In this document: positions 31,628 to 44,378 of the stretch, one piece after another | How the letters are laid out: every line of letters starts with the position of its first letter | Position numbering within the stretch: position 1 is the first letter of the stretch | Origin: Toxonevra muliebris | Taxonomy: Eukaryota; Arthropoda; Insecta; Diptera; Pallopteridae | Assembly (NCBI GenBank): GCA_963691655.1 | Contig: OY829330.1 | Location: 1,178,001-1,242,000 of the forward strand | Direction of reading: 5' to 3' | DNA length: 64,000 nt | Notes under the pieces: model-generated | The model's input: the letters and a program-made list of their open reading frames with translations, nothing else | What the model was told of the DNA's origin: nothing | Database searches by the model: none | Made by a program: the position numbers and the translations under genes

Positions 31628-34248
31628 TTTTTTTTGTTTGAAGTGATGGTTCGCTCCACGAGCCCAATTAGCGCTAACGCGCCGTTTTGTTGCCACATCC
31701 TCAGTTATTTCCTGGTAGTTTCAAACTAGTTAGTTACTGCCCCTGATTGGTTATAGCCATTTCGTTTGGTTTAGGAACTTGAGTAGGTTGTTGATGTTAA
31801 ATTTTGATAGCTCTCCGAGGCTGTTGAAGAGTGGTTTGCCCAGAGTGTTTAGCCTGTATTTCCACAGGGTTGGGCATTCGCAGAGGAAGTGGATTACCGT
31901 TTCTTTTTCCTCTGGTTGTTTGCAGCTACGGCAGAAGGTGTTGTGAGGGATACCCATTCTGGCTGCTTGCACTCTGATATGCCAGAAGCCTGTGATGACC
32001 GCCGTCAGTCTTGAAGTATCCCTTCGGGTTTTGTTGATTAGTTGCTCCGTTATTCTCCAATCGTAGCACGGCCATAGCGCTCTGCTGGTCCTGCATTCCG
32101 CTAGCCGATTCCACCTACAATTAGCTTTTTGGAGGTATGATGCTGCGATTCCGCTTTTGACTGTAGCTAATGGTGTTAGTACTGGCTTGTGGTTCACTCA
32201 GCGAAGATCCCTTTCGTGCCAGTTCGCCAGCCATAACGTTACCCTTAATGTTCCGGTGTCCCGGGACCCAGATCAGGGAGACCCTATGTTGACGAGCTAG
32301 TTCAATGAGGCATTCTCTACACTGGTTTACAAGATTTGATGTTGTGATGGCCTAGTTGAGTGCCATGATTGCGGCCTGGCTATCCGACAGGATAGCGATA
32401 CTGATTTTGGAGGTGTGATCTGATTTTAGTAGCCTACACGCATCCCTTATAGCTAACACTTCCGCCTGGAATACGCTAGCTGAGTTTTGGAGACGAACAG
32501 ATTTCCCGATATTCAACTTCTCCGAGAAGACACCTGCTCCGACCCCACAGTCCATTTTGGAACCATCTGTAAAAACTGTAGTGCAGAAGTTATTAAGTAT
32601 CATACCGTTGCTCCATTCTTTCCGAGAGGGTAGGAGCACTGTGAAGTTCTTATTCAAAGACACAGTTGGTATGATGTAATCTGTTTTACTGGGTATTTTC
32701 CGCTCATGCGGCATTAGCAGACTTCCATGCCCGTAAGTTTTTCCTTTCCAGCATCCAGCTTCCCTTAACCTTAAGGCGCTCATAGTTGCCGTTTGTTCAA
32801 TGAAGAGATCTATTGGAATCAGATACATTAGAACATTGAGAGCCTCCCCAGGACAGGAGCGAATGGCTCCTCCAGCTCAAACGCACGCTGATCTTTGGAT
32901 TCTTCCTAGTTTTTTAACGACGTAGTCCTTACTGAGGGCTTTCCACCATACCACGGATCCGTAGGTTAAAATTGGGCGTACCACCGCTTTCTACATCCAT
33001 TAAGTTAATTTAGGTTGGAGGCCCCATTTCCTTCCAATCATCTTTTTGCAGGCATAGAAAGCATTACAAGCTTTCTTCACTCGGTACTCTGTGTTTTGTC
33101 TCCAATTCAACTTAGGGTCCAGTATAACACCCAAGTAACTGGCATTAGTTGAGAGAGGCAGTACATGTCCATTAAGTTGTGGAAGGTTAAACCTGGGTAT
33201 TTTGGTCCTGTTGGTAAATAGGATCAGTTCTGTTTTACTTGGATGCAGCCCTAGCCCACACCGTGTGGCCCAGGAGCTGAGATCAGCAAGTGCCCTTTGC
33301 AGTATCCCACTGATCGTGCTAGGGCACAGACCTGAAACCATTAGTACAACATCGTCCGCATACGCCACGACTTTAACACTATCCCTGTTCAGCCTCACCA
33401 GGATGCTGTTTATTACATACAGCCAAAGAAAAGGTGAAATAACTCCTCCCTGCGGAGTTCTCCTGCTAACGTGCTTGATGATATTGGTGTTACCGAGTTT
33501 TGCATTGATAACCCTAGTCCTTAGCATAGAAGTGATCCAGCTGGTGATGCAGTCATCCACTCCTAAATTCTCTAAAGACTCTTGGATTGCTTCCGTACGT
33601 ACGTTGTTGAAAGCCCCTTCTATGTCCAGAAAGGCGGCTAACGTGTATTGTTTATGCTCCAATGATCTTTCCACTACTTGCACCACCTCATGAAGAGCAG
33701 TCTCCGTCGACTTTCCCTTGAGATACGCGTGCTGTGCAGTGGATAGACCGGAGTTCTCCAGGAGATTCCGTAAGTAAACATCTAAAAGCCTTTCAAACGT
33801 CTTGAGTATGAAGGATGATAGACTTATTGGTCTGTAGTCCTTCGCTAATTCGTGCCTTCTTTTACCCACCTTTGGGATGAAGACCACCTTTACTTGCTTC
33901 CAGCCGGATGGAACATGGTCTAGCCTTAAGCACGCTTTGAAGATCGCTTCCAGCCATGGAGCACCCTATCCAATGTCTCCTGCAGCATAGCAGAGATGAT
34001 GCCATCTGGTCCAGGCGACTTAAAAGGAGCAAAGCCATTAACCGCCCACGCGATTTTGTCTTGGGTGATAATTTCGTTAATTAGATGCAATGTTGGCGTT
34101 GGGACCCGCACCGCAGCGTCACCCCCATCGCAGCTATTTTTACACCAGAGAAAGTGTGTGTTCAACAGAAGATCCAGTGATTCCTCAGCAGTTTCGGTCC
34201 ACGTACCATCCTGCTTCCTGACGTAGGATGTTTTTGTTTTTACTTTTA
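31628..34248 (-). mobile_element. LINE B copy 1 (dead)
   Basis: Same content as copy 0 on the minus strand. The pre-RT and RT N-terminal part is in frame 34324-33926, the RT in 33887-33000 with YADD and RRTPQGG (arginine in place of the glycine seen in copies 0, 3 and 4), RNase H in 32828-32352 and the cysteine tail in 32197-31751. The poly(T) end at 31628-31635 and ACAGT repeats on both sides (31623-31627 and 34249-34253) define the insertion in T. It shares the family's inactivating stops and, with copy 2, has an extra stop in place of tyrosine near 32993. Confidence 0.9.
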
Positions 34249-34281
34249 ACAGTTTTTGCCCAAAAAAATATGGCAACACTG

Positions 34282-34289
34282 GATGAGAT
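34282..34289. repeat. right target-site duplication of T
   Basis: GATGAGAT follows the CACTG terminus of T exactly and also begins the continuation of E. Confidence 0.85.
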
Positions 34290-34651
34290 ATAGTTTTCGA
34301 GATATTCAAATAATAACAAAACAACTACTACTAATGTCGCATGGCTTCGAGCGGCGAGCACATGAATTTAAGTACGTTAAAGTGTACTTCAGTGTGGCCA
34401 ACTGAGCGCTTTTCCTGCTGATTTTAGTGCTCTTTGAAAATTAAAACGCGGGAAAAAAGTGTTTTACCGGTAAGTGTGTTTTTTTTCAAATTTCGCTGTT
34501 TATTATACATAGTTTCATCGCGTCTAGGAGTTTTGAAAAAACTCTTAATAACTCAGATAATGGAGGTCATGAAATCTCAGTAATTCTCGGTAACGTTTTC
34601 AAATATCAGATACTTATATAGAATGTTAAAAAGCTAGAAAGAACCATCACA

Positions 34652-34702
34652 AAAATCACTGATGAGGAACCGTGGAGGCTTTCAAAACGGCCGTATGATT
34701 TG
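34652..34702 (+). ncRNA. hammerhead ribozyme relic (E copy 1)
   Basis: CTGATGA at 34659-34665, stem II, AAAA instead of GAAA, CGGCCG, TA, then TGATTTG. Stem I pairs over 6 bp. The G12-to-A change predicts no cleavage. Confidence 0.6.
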
Positions 34703-35162
34703 CCTACTCTCATTTCGACAAAAACGACATTTCATTAAGCCTGATAAACAAACCTTTAACTGTTAAGTTAGCAATGAAGAAAAAAGACGAACTATGAAAT
34801 ATGAACAATTAGATTTCAGTTTCATATTCTCTAACAATAATATGTAACTAAGTGATACTAAACCTACAAAATTACATTCTTCTTCTATAATATTTTTCAT
34901 TCTGCAATGTTTTTTGCTCTTACTGTAAAAAAATAAAATGTTTACTTAAGCCTTTTTGGATTTTAGATGACGATATAAACTAAACAAAAAACAAAAGGCG
35001 ACCGAAATATAGTAAGTGGCACTACGCACATTTTAACGTATGTAAATTCATGTGCGCGACTTTAGTAGTAGTTGTTTTGTTATTATTTAAATATCTCGAA
35101 AACTATATCTCATCTTACTCTGAAATTTTTACGCAATTTTCCCAACACATTAATAAATATTT

Positions 35163-35999
35163 AGGTTAGGTTGGAGAGGTAGCCTTCTGCTTGAAAGCAC
35201 ACTTAAGCACATTTAGGCTCATTGTGATACCACAGTACGGCGCGACTCCCCCATTTACGGATTGGAGAACCATGAGGATTCCATAATGAATCTGGCTATG
35301 TCCTTAATATTTACGGATGATAGCTCGGGCAGACTAGTATAGAAAGGTGAGCCCAGGAGTTTTAGTCTCCTCCTGGCCAGGGATGGGCATTCGCACATGA
35401 AATGGAGGACTGTTTCTTCCTCCTCCTCAGAGCCGCAGCCCCGACAGAAGTCATTGAATGGCAGTCCTAGTCGTGCAGCATGTCTCCCCATTATGCAGTG
35501 TCCCGTGAGCACCGAAGTCGTAATGCTGATGGAGTTTCTGCTAAGGTTGAGTAGCTGTCTAGTTCGTCTATTGTCCATAGTGGTCCATGTTAGCCTGATA
35601 ATACCACAGGTATGCTCCGCTACCCAGGATCTTTTAGCTTCCTCAAGGTAGTTTTGCTTAATGGCTAATTTAATAGACGTAAGAGGGACACCAATTGTGC
35701 AGGAAGGTGATATATCTGTAAGCTGCGAGCCCTGTTTTGCTAACTCATCGGCATTGCAGTTACCTGAAATATCCATATGTCAGGCACCCAATATAGGTGG
35801 ACTTGCGAGTGACTCGACAAAATGTTGAGTGAAGATCGGCAGTCAAGAACAAGCTTTGATGTGGTGAAAACACCGGCAAGGGACTTGATTGCTGCTTGGC
35901 TGTCCGTGTAGATGCAGGTATTCGTACCGGATGAATCGTTGCGAATAAGCCACTTGAACGCTTGACAGATATCCATTACTTCCGCTTGAAATACGCTGG
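35163..35999 (-). pseudogene. A 3'-end fragment, array copy 1
   Basis: The 3' tail (AGGTTAGGTTGGAG on plus) and RNase H frames 35776-35255 and 35976-35740 of family A. It is cut at ATACGCTG, where T sequence begins at 36000. Confidence 0.88.
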
Positions 36000-36103
36000 A
36001 CCTATTAAATATTGAATGTGTGGTGGAATGATGGGCAAATGGCTGAAAAACTTTTTAAATTAAAAATTTTAGTTTTTTTTTTTTCGTTTTTATAGGTTAC
36101 AGT

Positions 36104-38725
36104 TTTTTTTTTTGTTTGAAGTGATGGTTCGCTCCACGAGCCCAATTAGCGCTAACGCGCCGTTTTGTTGCCACATCCTCAGTTATTTCCTGGTAGTTTC
36201 AAACTAGTTAGTTACTGCCCCTGATTGGTTATAGCCATTTCGTTTGGTTTAGGAACTTGAGTAGGTTGTTGATGTTAATTTTTGATAGCTCTCCGAGGCT
36301 GTTGAAGAGTGGTTTGCCCAGAGTGTTTAGCCTGTATTTCCACAGGGTTGGGCATTCGCAGAGGAAGTGGATTACCGTTTCTTTTTCCTCTGGTTGTTTG
36401 CAGCTACGGCAGAAGGTGTTGTGAGGGATACCCATTCTGGCTGCTTGCACTCTGATATGCCAGAAGCCTGTGATGACCGCCGTCAGTCTTGAAGTATCCC
36501 TTCGGGTTTTGTTGATTAGTTGCTCCGTTATTCTCCAATCGTAGCACGGCCATAGCGCTCTGCTGGTCCTGCATTCCGCTAGCCGATTCCACCTACAATT
36601 AGCTTTTTGGAGGTATGATGCTGCGATTCCGCTTTTGACTGTAGCTAATGGTGTTAGTACTGGCTTGTGGTTCACTCAGCAAAGATCCCTTTCGTGCCAG
36701 TTCGCCAGCCATAACGTTACCCTTAATGTTCCGGTGTCCCGGGACCCAGATCAGGGAGACCCTATGTAGACGAGCTAGTTCAATGAGGCATTCTCTACAC
36801 TGGTTTACAAGATTTGATGTTGTGATGGCCTAGTTGAGTGCCATGATTGCGGCCTGGCTATCCGACAGGATAGCGATACTGATTTTGGAGGTGTGATCTG
36901 ATTTTAGTAGCCTACACGCATCCCTTATAGCTAACACTTCCGCCTGGAATACGCTAGCTGAGTTTTGGAGACGAACAGATTTCCCGATATTCAACTTCTC
37001 GGAGAAGACACCTGCTCCGACCCCACAGTCCATTTTGGAACCATCTGTAAAAACTGTAGTGCAGAAGTTATTAAGTATCATACCGTTGCTCCATTCTTTC
37101 CGAGAGGGTAGGAGCACTGTGAAGTTCTTATTCAAAGACACAGTTGGTATGATGTAATCTGTTTTACTGGGTATTTTCCGCTCATGCGGCATTAGCAGAC
37201 TTCCATGCCCGTAAGTTTTTCCTTTCCAGCATCCAGCTTCCCTTAACCTTAAGGCGCTCATAGTTGCCGTTTGTTCAATGAAGAGATCTATTGGAATCAG
37301 ATACATTAGAACATTGAGAGCCTCCCCAGGACAGGAGCGAATGGCTCCTCCAGCTCAAACGCACGCTGATCTTTGGATTCTTCCTAGTTTTTTAACGACG
37401 TAGTCCTTACTGAGGGCTTTCCACCATACCACGGATCCGTAGGTTAAAATTGGGCGTACCACCGCTTTCTACATCCATTAAGTTAATTTAGGTTGGAGGT
37501 CCCATTTCCTTCCAATCATCTTTTTGCAGGCATAGAAAGCATTACAAGCTTTCTTCACTCGGTACTCTGTGTTTTGTCTCCAATTCAACTTAGGGTCCAG
37601 TATAACACCCAAGTAACTGGCATTAGTTGAGAGAGGCAGTACATGTCCATTAAGTTGTGGAAGGTTAAACCTGGGTATTTTGGTCCTGTTGGTAAATAGG
37701 ATCAGTTCTGTTTTACTTGGATGCAGCCCTAGCCCACACCGTGTGGCCCAGGAGCTGAGATCAGCAAGTGCCCTTTGCAGTATCCCACTGATCGTGCTAG
37801 GGCACAGACCTGAAACCATTAGTACAACATCGTCCGCATACGCCACGACTTTAACACTATCCCTGTTCAGCCTCACCAGGATGCTGTTTATTACATACAG
37901 CCAAAGAAAAGGTGAAATAACTCCTCCCTGCGGAGTTCTCCTGCTAACGTGCTTGATGATATTGGTGTTACCGAGTTTTGCATTGATAACCCTAGTCCTT
38001 AGCATAGAAGTGATCCAGCTGGTGATGCAGTCATCCACTCCTAAATTCTCTAAAGACTCTTGGATTGCTTCCGTACGTACGTTGTTGAAAGCCCCTTCTA
38101 TGTCCAGAAAGGCGGCTAACGTGTATTGTTTAAGCTCCAATGATCTTTCCACTACTTGCACCACCTCACGAAGAGCAGTCTCCGTCGACTTTCCCTTGAG
38201 ATACGCGTGCTGTGCAGTGGATAGACCGGAGTTCTCCAGGAGATTCCGTAAGTAAACATCTAAAAGCCTTTCAAACGTCTTGAGTATGAAGGATGATAGA
38301 CTTATTGGTCTGTAGTCCTTCGCTAATTCGTGCCTTCTTTTACCCACCTTTGGGATGAAGACCACCTTTACTTGCTTCCAGCCGGATGGAACATGGTCTA
38401 GCTTTAAGCACGCTTTGAAGATCGCTTCCAGCCATGGAGCACCCTATCCAATATCTCCTGCAGCATAGCAGGGATGATGCCATCTGGTCCAGGCGACTTA
38501 AAAGGAGCAAAGCCATTAACCGCCCACGCGATTTTGTCTTGGGTGATAATTTCGTTAATTAGATGCAATGTTGGCGTTGGGACCCGCACCGCAGCGTCAC
38601 CCTCATCGCAGCTATTTTTACACCAGAGAAAGTGTGGTTCAACAGAAGATCCAGTGATTCCTCAGCAGTTTCGGTCCACGTACCATCCTGCTTCCTGACG
38701 TAGGATGTTTTTGTTTTTACTTTTA
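36104..38725 (-). mobile_element. LINE B copy 2 (dead)
   Basis: Lies between residual T pieces (36000-36103 and 38726-38758) with ACAGT flanks. The RT frame 38365-37478 has YADD and RRTPQGG. RNase H is in 37306-36830 and the cysteine tail in 36675-36229. It shares the stop-for-tyrosine near 37470 with copy 1. A frame change of two bases near 38634 splits the N-terminal part. Confidence 0.9.
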
Positions 38726-38758
38726 ACAGTTTTTGCCCAAAAAAATATGGCAACACTG

Positions 38759-39918
38759 GATGAGATATAGTTTTCGAGATATTCAAATAATAACAAAACA
38801 ACTACTACTAATGTCGCATGGCTTCGAGCGGCGAGCACATGAATTTACGTACGTTAAAGTGTACTTCAGTGTGGCCAACTGAGCGCTTTTCCTGCTGATT
38901 TTAGTGCTCTTTGAAAATTAAAACGCGGGAAAAAAGTGTTTTACCGGTAAGTGTGTTTTTTTTTTCAATTTAAAATATCTTCAAAAAATCAAAAAAATTT
39001 TCATTGATTAGAAGTTTCAGATGTTTGCCTGTATTAGTGAAAAAGTTTAAATGTATTGCATTTTCTCGCACTTTTATAAGGAAAAAAGTTTAGTTGCTGT
39101 AACCCTTTAAATAACAAATTACATGTTTCAAAAATTAAAAATACAGATTTACGTAGAGTTTCTGCTTCGATTCTTGAAAAACTAAATTTTAGGAACCGGA
39201 TGATATTTGTGAGTATAATTTCAAATTTCGCTGTTTATTATACATAGTTTCATCGCGTCTAGGAGTTTTGAAAAAACTCTTAATAACTCAGATAATGGAG
39301 GTCATGAAATCTCAGTAATTCTCGGTAACGTTTTCAAATATCAGATACTTATATAGAATGTTAAAAAGCTAGAAAGAACCATCACAAAAATCACTGATGA
39401 GGAACCGTGGAGGCTTTCAAAACGGCCGAATGATTTGCCTACTCTCATTTCGACAAAAACGACATTTCATTAAGCCTGATAAACAAACCTTTAACTGTTA
39501 AGTTAACAATGAAGAAAAAAGACGAACTATGAAATATGAACAATTAGATTTCAGTTTCATATTCTCTAACAATAATATGTAACTAAGTGATACTAAACCT
39601 ACAAAATTACATTCTTCTTAAATCTATAATATTTTTCATTCTGCAATGTTTTTTGCTCTTACTGTAAAAAAATAAAATGTTTACTTAAGCCTTTTTGGAT
39701 TTTAGATGACGATATAAACTAAACAAAAAACAAAAGGCGACCGAAATATAGTAAGTGGCACTACGCACATTTTAACGTATGTAAATTCATGTGCGCGACG
39801 CTCGAAGCTAGGCGACTTTAGTAGTAGTTGTTTTGTTATTATTTGAATATCTCGAAAACTATATCTCATCTTACTCTGAAATTTTTACGCAATTTTCCCA
39901 ACACATTAATAAATATTT
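38759..39918 (+). mobile_element. E middle and inner right arm, copy 2
   Basis: From GATGAGAT to TAATAAATATTT. It keeps the ~230-base segment lost in copy 1. No coding sequence. Confidence 0.85.
39386..39438 (+). ncRNA. hammerhead ribozyme relic (E copy 2)
   Basis: CTGATGA at 39394-39400 with AAAA for GAAA. In addition, the cleavage triplet GTA of the other copies is GAA here, a second core change. Confidence 0.58.
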
Positions 39919-40751
39919 AGGTTAGGTTGGAGAGGTAGCCTTCTGCTTGAAAGCACACTTAAGCACATTTAGGCTCATTGTGATACCACAGTACGGCGCG
40001 ACTCCCCCATTTACGGATTGGAGAACCGTGAGGATTCCATAATGAATCTGACTATGTCCTTAATATTTACTGATGATAGCTCGGACAGACTAGTGTAGAA
40101 AGGTGAGCCCAGGAGTTTTAGTCTCCTCCTGGCCAGGGATGGGCATTCGCACATGAAATGGAGGACTGTTTCTTCCTCCTTCTCAGAGCCGCAGCCCCGA
40201 CAGAAGTCATTGAATGGCAGTCCTAGTCGTGCAGCATGTCTCCCCATTATGCAGTGTCCCGTGAGCACCGAAGTCGTAATGCTGATGGAGTTTCTGCTAA
40301 GGTTGAGTAGCTGTCTAGTTCGTCTATTGTCCATAGTGGTCCATGTTAGCCTGGTAATACCACAGGTATGCTCCGATACCCAGGATCTTTTAGCTTCCTT
40401 AAGGTAGTTTTGCTTAATGGCTAATTTAATAGACGTAAGAGGGACACCAATTGTGCAGGAAGGTGATATATCTGTAAGCTGCGAGCCCTGTTTTGCTAAC
40501 TCATCGGCATTGCAGTTACCTGAAATATCCATATGTCAGGCACCCAATATAGGTGGACTTGCGAGTGACTCGACTTGTTGAGTGAAGATCGGCAGTCAAG
40601 AACAAGCTTTGATGTGGTGAAAACACCGGCAAGGGACTTGATTGCTGCTTGGCTGTCCGTGTAGATGCAGATATTCGTACCGGATGAATCGTTGCGAATA
40701 AGCCACTTGAACGCTTGACAGATATCCATTACTTCCGCTTGAAATACGCTG
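39919..40751 (-). pseudogene. A 3'-end fragment, array copy 2
   Basis: Same extent and same right joint as copy 1. RNase H frames are 40532-40011 and 40729-40496. A 6-base deletion near 40575 is shared with copy 3. Confidence 0.88.
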
Positions 40752-40854
40752 GACCTATTAAATATTGAATGTGTGGTGGAATGATGGGCAAATGGCTGAA
40801 AAACTTTTTAAATTAAAAATTTTAGTTTTTTTTTTCGTTTTTATAGGTTACAGT

Positions 40855-43185
40855 TTTTTTTTTTTTTGAAGTGATGGTTCGCTCCACGAGCCCAATTAGC
40901 GCTAACGCGCCGTTTTGTTGCCACATCCTCAGTTATTTCCTGGTAGTTTCAAACTAGTTAGTTACTGCCCCTGATTGGTTATAGCCATTTCGTTTGGTTT
41001 AGGAACTTGAGTAGGTTGTTGATGTTAATTTTTGATAGCTCTCCGAGGCTGTTGAAGAGTGGTTTGCCCAGAGTGTTTAGCCTGTATTTCCACAGGGTTG
41101 GGCATTCGCAGAGGAAGTGGATTACCGTTTCTTTTTCCTCTGGTTGTTTGCAGCTACGGCAGAAGGTGTTGTGAGGGATACCCATTCTGGCTGCTTGCAC
41201 TCCGATATGCCAGAAGCCTGTGATGACCGCCGTCAGTCTTGAAGTATCCCTTCGGGTTTTGTTGATTAGTTGCTCCGTTATTCTCCAATCGTAGCACGGC
41301 CATAGCGCTCTGCTGGTCCTGCATTCCGCTAGCCGATTCCACCTACAATTAGCTTTTTGGATGATGCTGCGATTCCGCTTTTGACTGTAGCTAATGGTGT
41401 TAGTACTGGCTTGTGGTTCACTCAGCGAAGATCCCTTTCGTGCCAGTTCGCCAGCCATAACGTTACCCTTAATGTTCCGGTGTCCCGGGACCCAGATCAG
41501 GGAGACCCTATGTAGACGAGCTAGTTCAATGAGGCATTCTCTACACTGGTTTACAAGATTTGATGTTGTGATGGCCTAGTTGAGTGCCATGATTGCGGCC
41601 TGGCTATCCGACAGGATAGCGATACTGATTTTGGAGGTGTGATCTGATTTTAGTAGCCTACACGCATCCCTTATAGCTAACACTTCCGCTTGGAATACGC
41701 TAGCTGAGTTTTGGAGACGAACAGATTTCCCGATATTCAACTTCTCCGAGAAGACACCTGCTCCGACCCCACAGTCCATTTTGGAACCATCTGTAAAAAC
41801 TGTAGTGCAGAAGTTATTAAGTATCATACCGTTGCTCCATTCTTTCCGAGAGGGTAGGAGCACTGTGAAGTTCTTATTCAAAGACACAGTTGGTATGATG
41901 TAATCTGTTTTACTGGGTATTTTCCGCTCATGCGGCATTAGCAGACTTCCATGCCCGTAAGTTTTTCCTTTCCAGCATCCAGCTTCCCTTAACCTTAAGG
42001 CGCTCATAGTTGCCGTTTGTTCAATGAAGAGATCTATTGGAATCAGATACATTAGAACATTGAGAGCCTCCCCAGGACAGGAGCGAATGGCTCCTCCAGC
42101 TCAAACGCACGCTGATCTTTGGATTCTTCCTAGTTTTTTAACGACGTAGTCCTTACTGAGGGCTTTCCACCATACCACGGATCCGTAGGTTAAAATTGGG
42201 CGTACCACCGCTTTGTACATCCATTAAGTTAATTTAGGTTGGAGGCCCCATTTCCTTCCAATCATCTTTTTGCGAGCATAGAAAGCATTACAAGCTTTCT
42301 TCACTCGGTACTCTGTGTTTTGTCTCCAATTCAACTTAGGGTCCAGTATAACACCCAAGTAACTGGCATTAGTTGAGAGAGGCAGTACATGTCCATTAAG
42401 TTGTGGAAGGTTAAACCTGGGTATTTTGGTCCTGTTGGTAAATAGGATCAGTTCTGTTTTACTTGGATGCAGCCCTAGCCCACACCGTGTGGCCCAGGAG
42501 CTGAGATCAGCAAGTGCCCTTTGCAGTATCCCACTGATCGTGCTAGGGCACAGACCTGAAACCATTAGTACAACATCGTCCGCATACGCCACGACTTTAA
42601 CACTATCCCTGCTCAGCCTCACCAGGATGCTGTTTATTACACACAGCCAAAGAAAAGGTGAAATAACTCCTCCCTGCGGAGTTCCCCTGCTAACGTGCTT
42701 GATGATATTGGTGTTACCGAGTTTTGCATTGATAACCCTAGTCCTTAGCATAGAAGTGATCCAGCTGGTGATGCAGTCATCCACTCCTAAATTCTCTAAA
42801 GACTCTTGGATTGCTTCCGTACGTACGTTGTTGAAAGCCCCTTCTATGTCCAGAAAGGCGGCTAACGTGTATTGTTTATGCTCCATTGATCTTTCCACTA
42901 CTTGCACCACCTCATGAAGAGCAGTCTCCGTCGACTTTAACTTGAGATACGCGTGCTGTGCAGTGGATAGACCGGAGTTCTCCAGGAGATTCCGTAAGTA
43001 AACATCTAAAAGCCTTTCAAACGTCTTGAGTATGAAGGATGATAGACTTATTGGTCTGTAGTCCTTCGCTAATTCGTGCCTTCTTTTACCCACCTTTGGG
43101 ATGAAGACCACCTTTACTTCCTCAGCAGTTTCGGTCCACGTACCATCCTGCTTCCTGACGTAGGATGTTTTTGTTTTTACTTTTA
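40855..43185 (-). mobile_element. LINE B copy 3 (dead, 290-bp deletion)
   Basis: A deletion of about 290 bases joins TAEE directly to VKVVFIPK, giving a long chimeric frame 43261-42224 that lacks the SPGPDG region. YADD and RGTPQGG remain. A 4-base deletion near 41360 shifts the C-terminal frame. The stop-for-tyrosine of copies 1 and 2 is absent, but the other family stops are present. Confidence 0.9.
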
Positions 43186-43218
43186 ACAGTTTTTGCCCAA
43201 AAAAATATGGCAACACTG

Positions 43219-44378
43219 GATGAGATATAGTTTTCGAGATATTCAAATAATAACAAAACAACTACTACTAATGTCGCATGGCTTCGAGCGGCGAGCACAT
43301 GAATTTACGTACGTTAAAGTGTACTTCAGTGTGGCCAACTGAGCGCTTTTCCTGCTGATTTTAGTGCTCTTTGAAAATTAAAACGCGGGAAAAAAGTGTT
43401 TTACCGGTAAGTGTGTTTTTTTTTTCAATTTAAAATATCTTCAAAAAATCAAAAAAATTTTCATTGATTAGAAGTTTCAGATGTTTGCCTGTATTAGTGA
43501 AAAAGTTTAAATGTATTGCATTTTCTCGCACTTTTATAAGGAAAAAAGTTTAGTTGCTGTAACCCTTTAAATAACAAATTACATGTTTCAAAAATTAAAA
43601 ATACAGATTTACGTAGAGTTTCTGCTTCGATTCTTGAAAAACTAAATTTTAGGAACCGGATGATATTTGTGAGTATAATTTCAAATTTCGCTGTTTATTA
43701 TACATAGTTTCATCGCGTCTAGGAGTTTTGAAAAAACTCTTAATAACTCAGATAATGGAGGTCATGAAATCTCAGTAATTCTCGGTTACGTTTTCAAATA
43801 TCAGATACTTATATAGAATGTTAAAAAGCTAGAAAGAACCATCACAAAAATCACTGATGAGGAACCGTGGAGGCTTTCAAAACGGCCGTATGATTTGCCT
43901 ACTCTCATTTCGACAAAAACGACATTTCATTAAGCCTGATAAACAAACCTTTAACTGTTAAGTTAACAATGAAGAAAAAAGACGAACTATGAAATATGAA
44001 CAATTAGATTTCAGTTTCATATTCTCTAACAATAATATGTAACTAAGTGATACTAAACCTACAAAATTACATTCTTCTTAAATCTATAATATTTTTCATT
44101 CTGCAATGTTTTTTGCTCTTACTGTAAAAAAATAAAATGTTTACTTAAGCCTTTTTGGATTTTAGATGACGATATAAACTAAACAGAAAACAAAAGGCGA
44201 CCGAAATATAGTAAGTGGCACTACGCACATTTTAACGTATGTAAATTCATGTGCGCGACGCTCGAAGCTAGGCGACTTTAGTAGTAGTTGTTTTGTTATT
44301 ATTTGAATATCTCGAAAACTATATCTCATCTTACTCTGAAATTTTTACGCAATTTTCCCAACACATTAATAAATATTT
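43219..44378 (+). mobile_element. E middle and inner right arm, copy 3
   Basis: Nearly identical to copy 2, with GATGAGAT and TAATAAATATTT at the borders. Non-coding. Confidence 0.85.
43846..43898 (+). ncRNA. hammerhead ribozyme relic (E copy 3)
   Basis: CTGATGA at 43854-43860, AAAA for GAAA, CGGCCG, TA, TGATTTG. Only G12 deviates from the core. Confidence 0.6.

Larger units (their letters stand above)
26827..34281. mobile_element. hAT-like element T inserted in the E left arm
   Basis: Terminal inverted repeats CAGCGGTGCCATATT and (reversed) CAGTGTTGCCATATT match at 13 of 15 positions, with an exact 8-bp duplication GATGAGAT. About 4.8 kb of T remains after subtracting LINE B1 (31628-34248). 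Subterminal TTACAGTTT motifs recur near 26862, 26923, 26940 and 31621, like hAT transposase-binding repeats. No intact transposase is recognisable. Confidence 0.8.
34282..35162 (+). mobile_element. E middle and inner right arm, copy 1
   Basis: Inverted arm segments at 34282-34390 and about 35020-35130 enclose the non-coding core. About 230 bases present in copies 2-4 near 38965-39210 are missing here. It ends with TAATAAATATTT (35151-35162), the A target site. Confidence 0.85.

Noticed and set aside
33202..33693. Plus-strand 160-190-residue frames repeated at 33202, 37680, 42426 and 46890
   Set aside because: Antisense shadows of the LINE B reverse transcriptase.
36648..36833. 61-residue plus frames recurring at 36648, 41394 and 45858
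   Set aside because: Antisense to LINE B RNase H; they recur only because the unit is duplicated.
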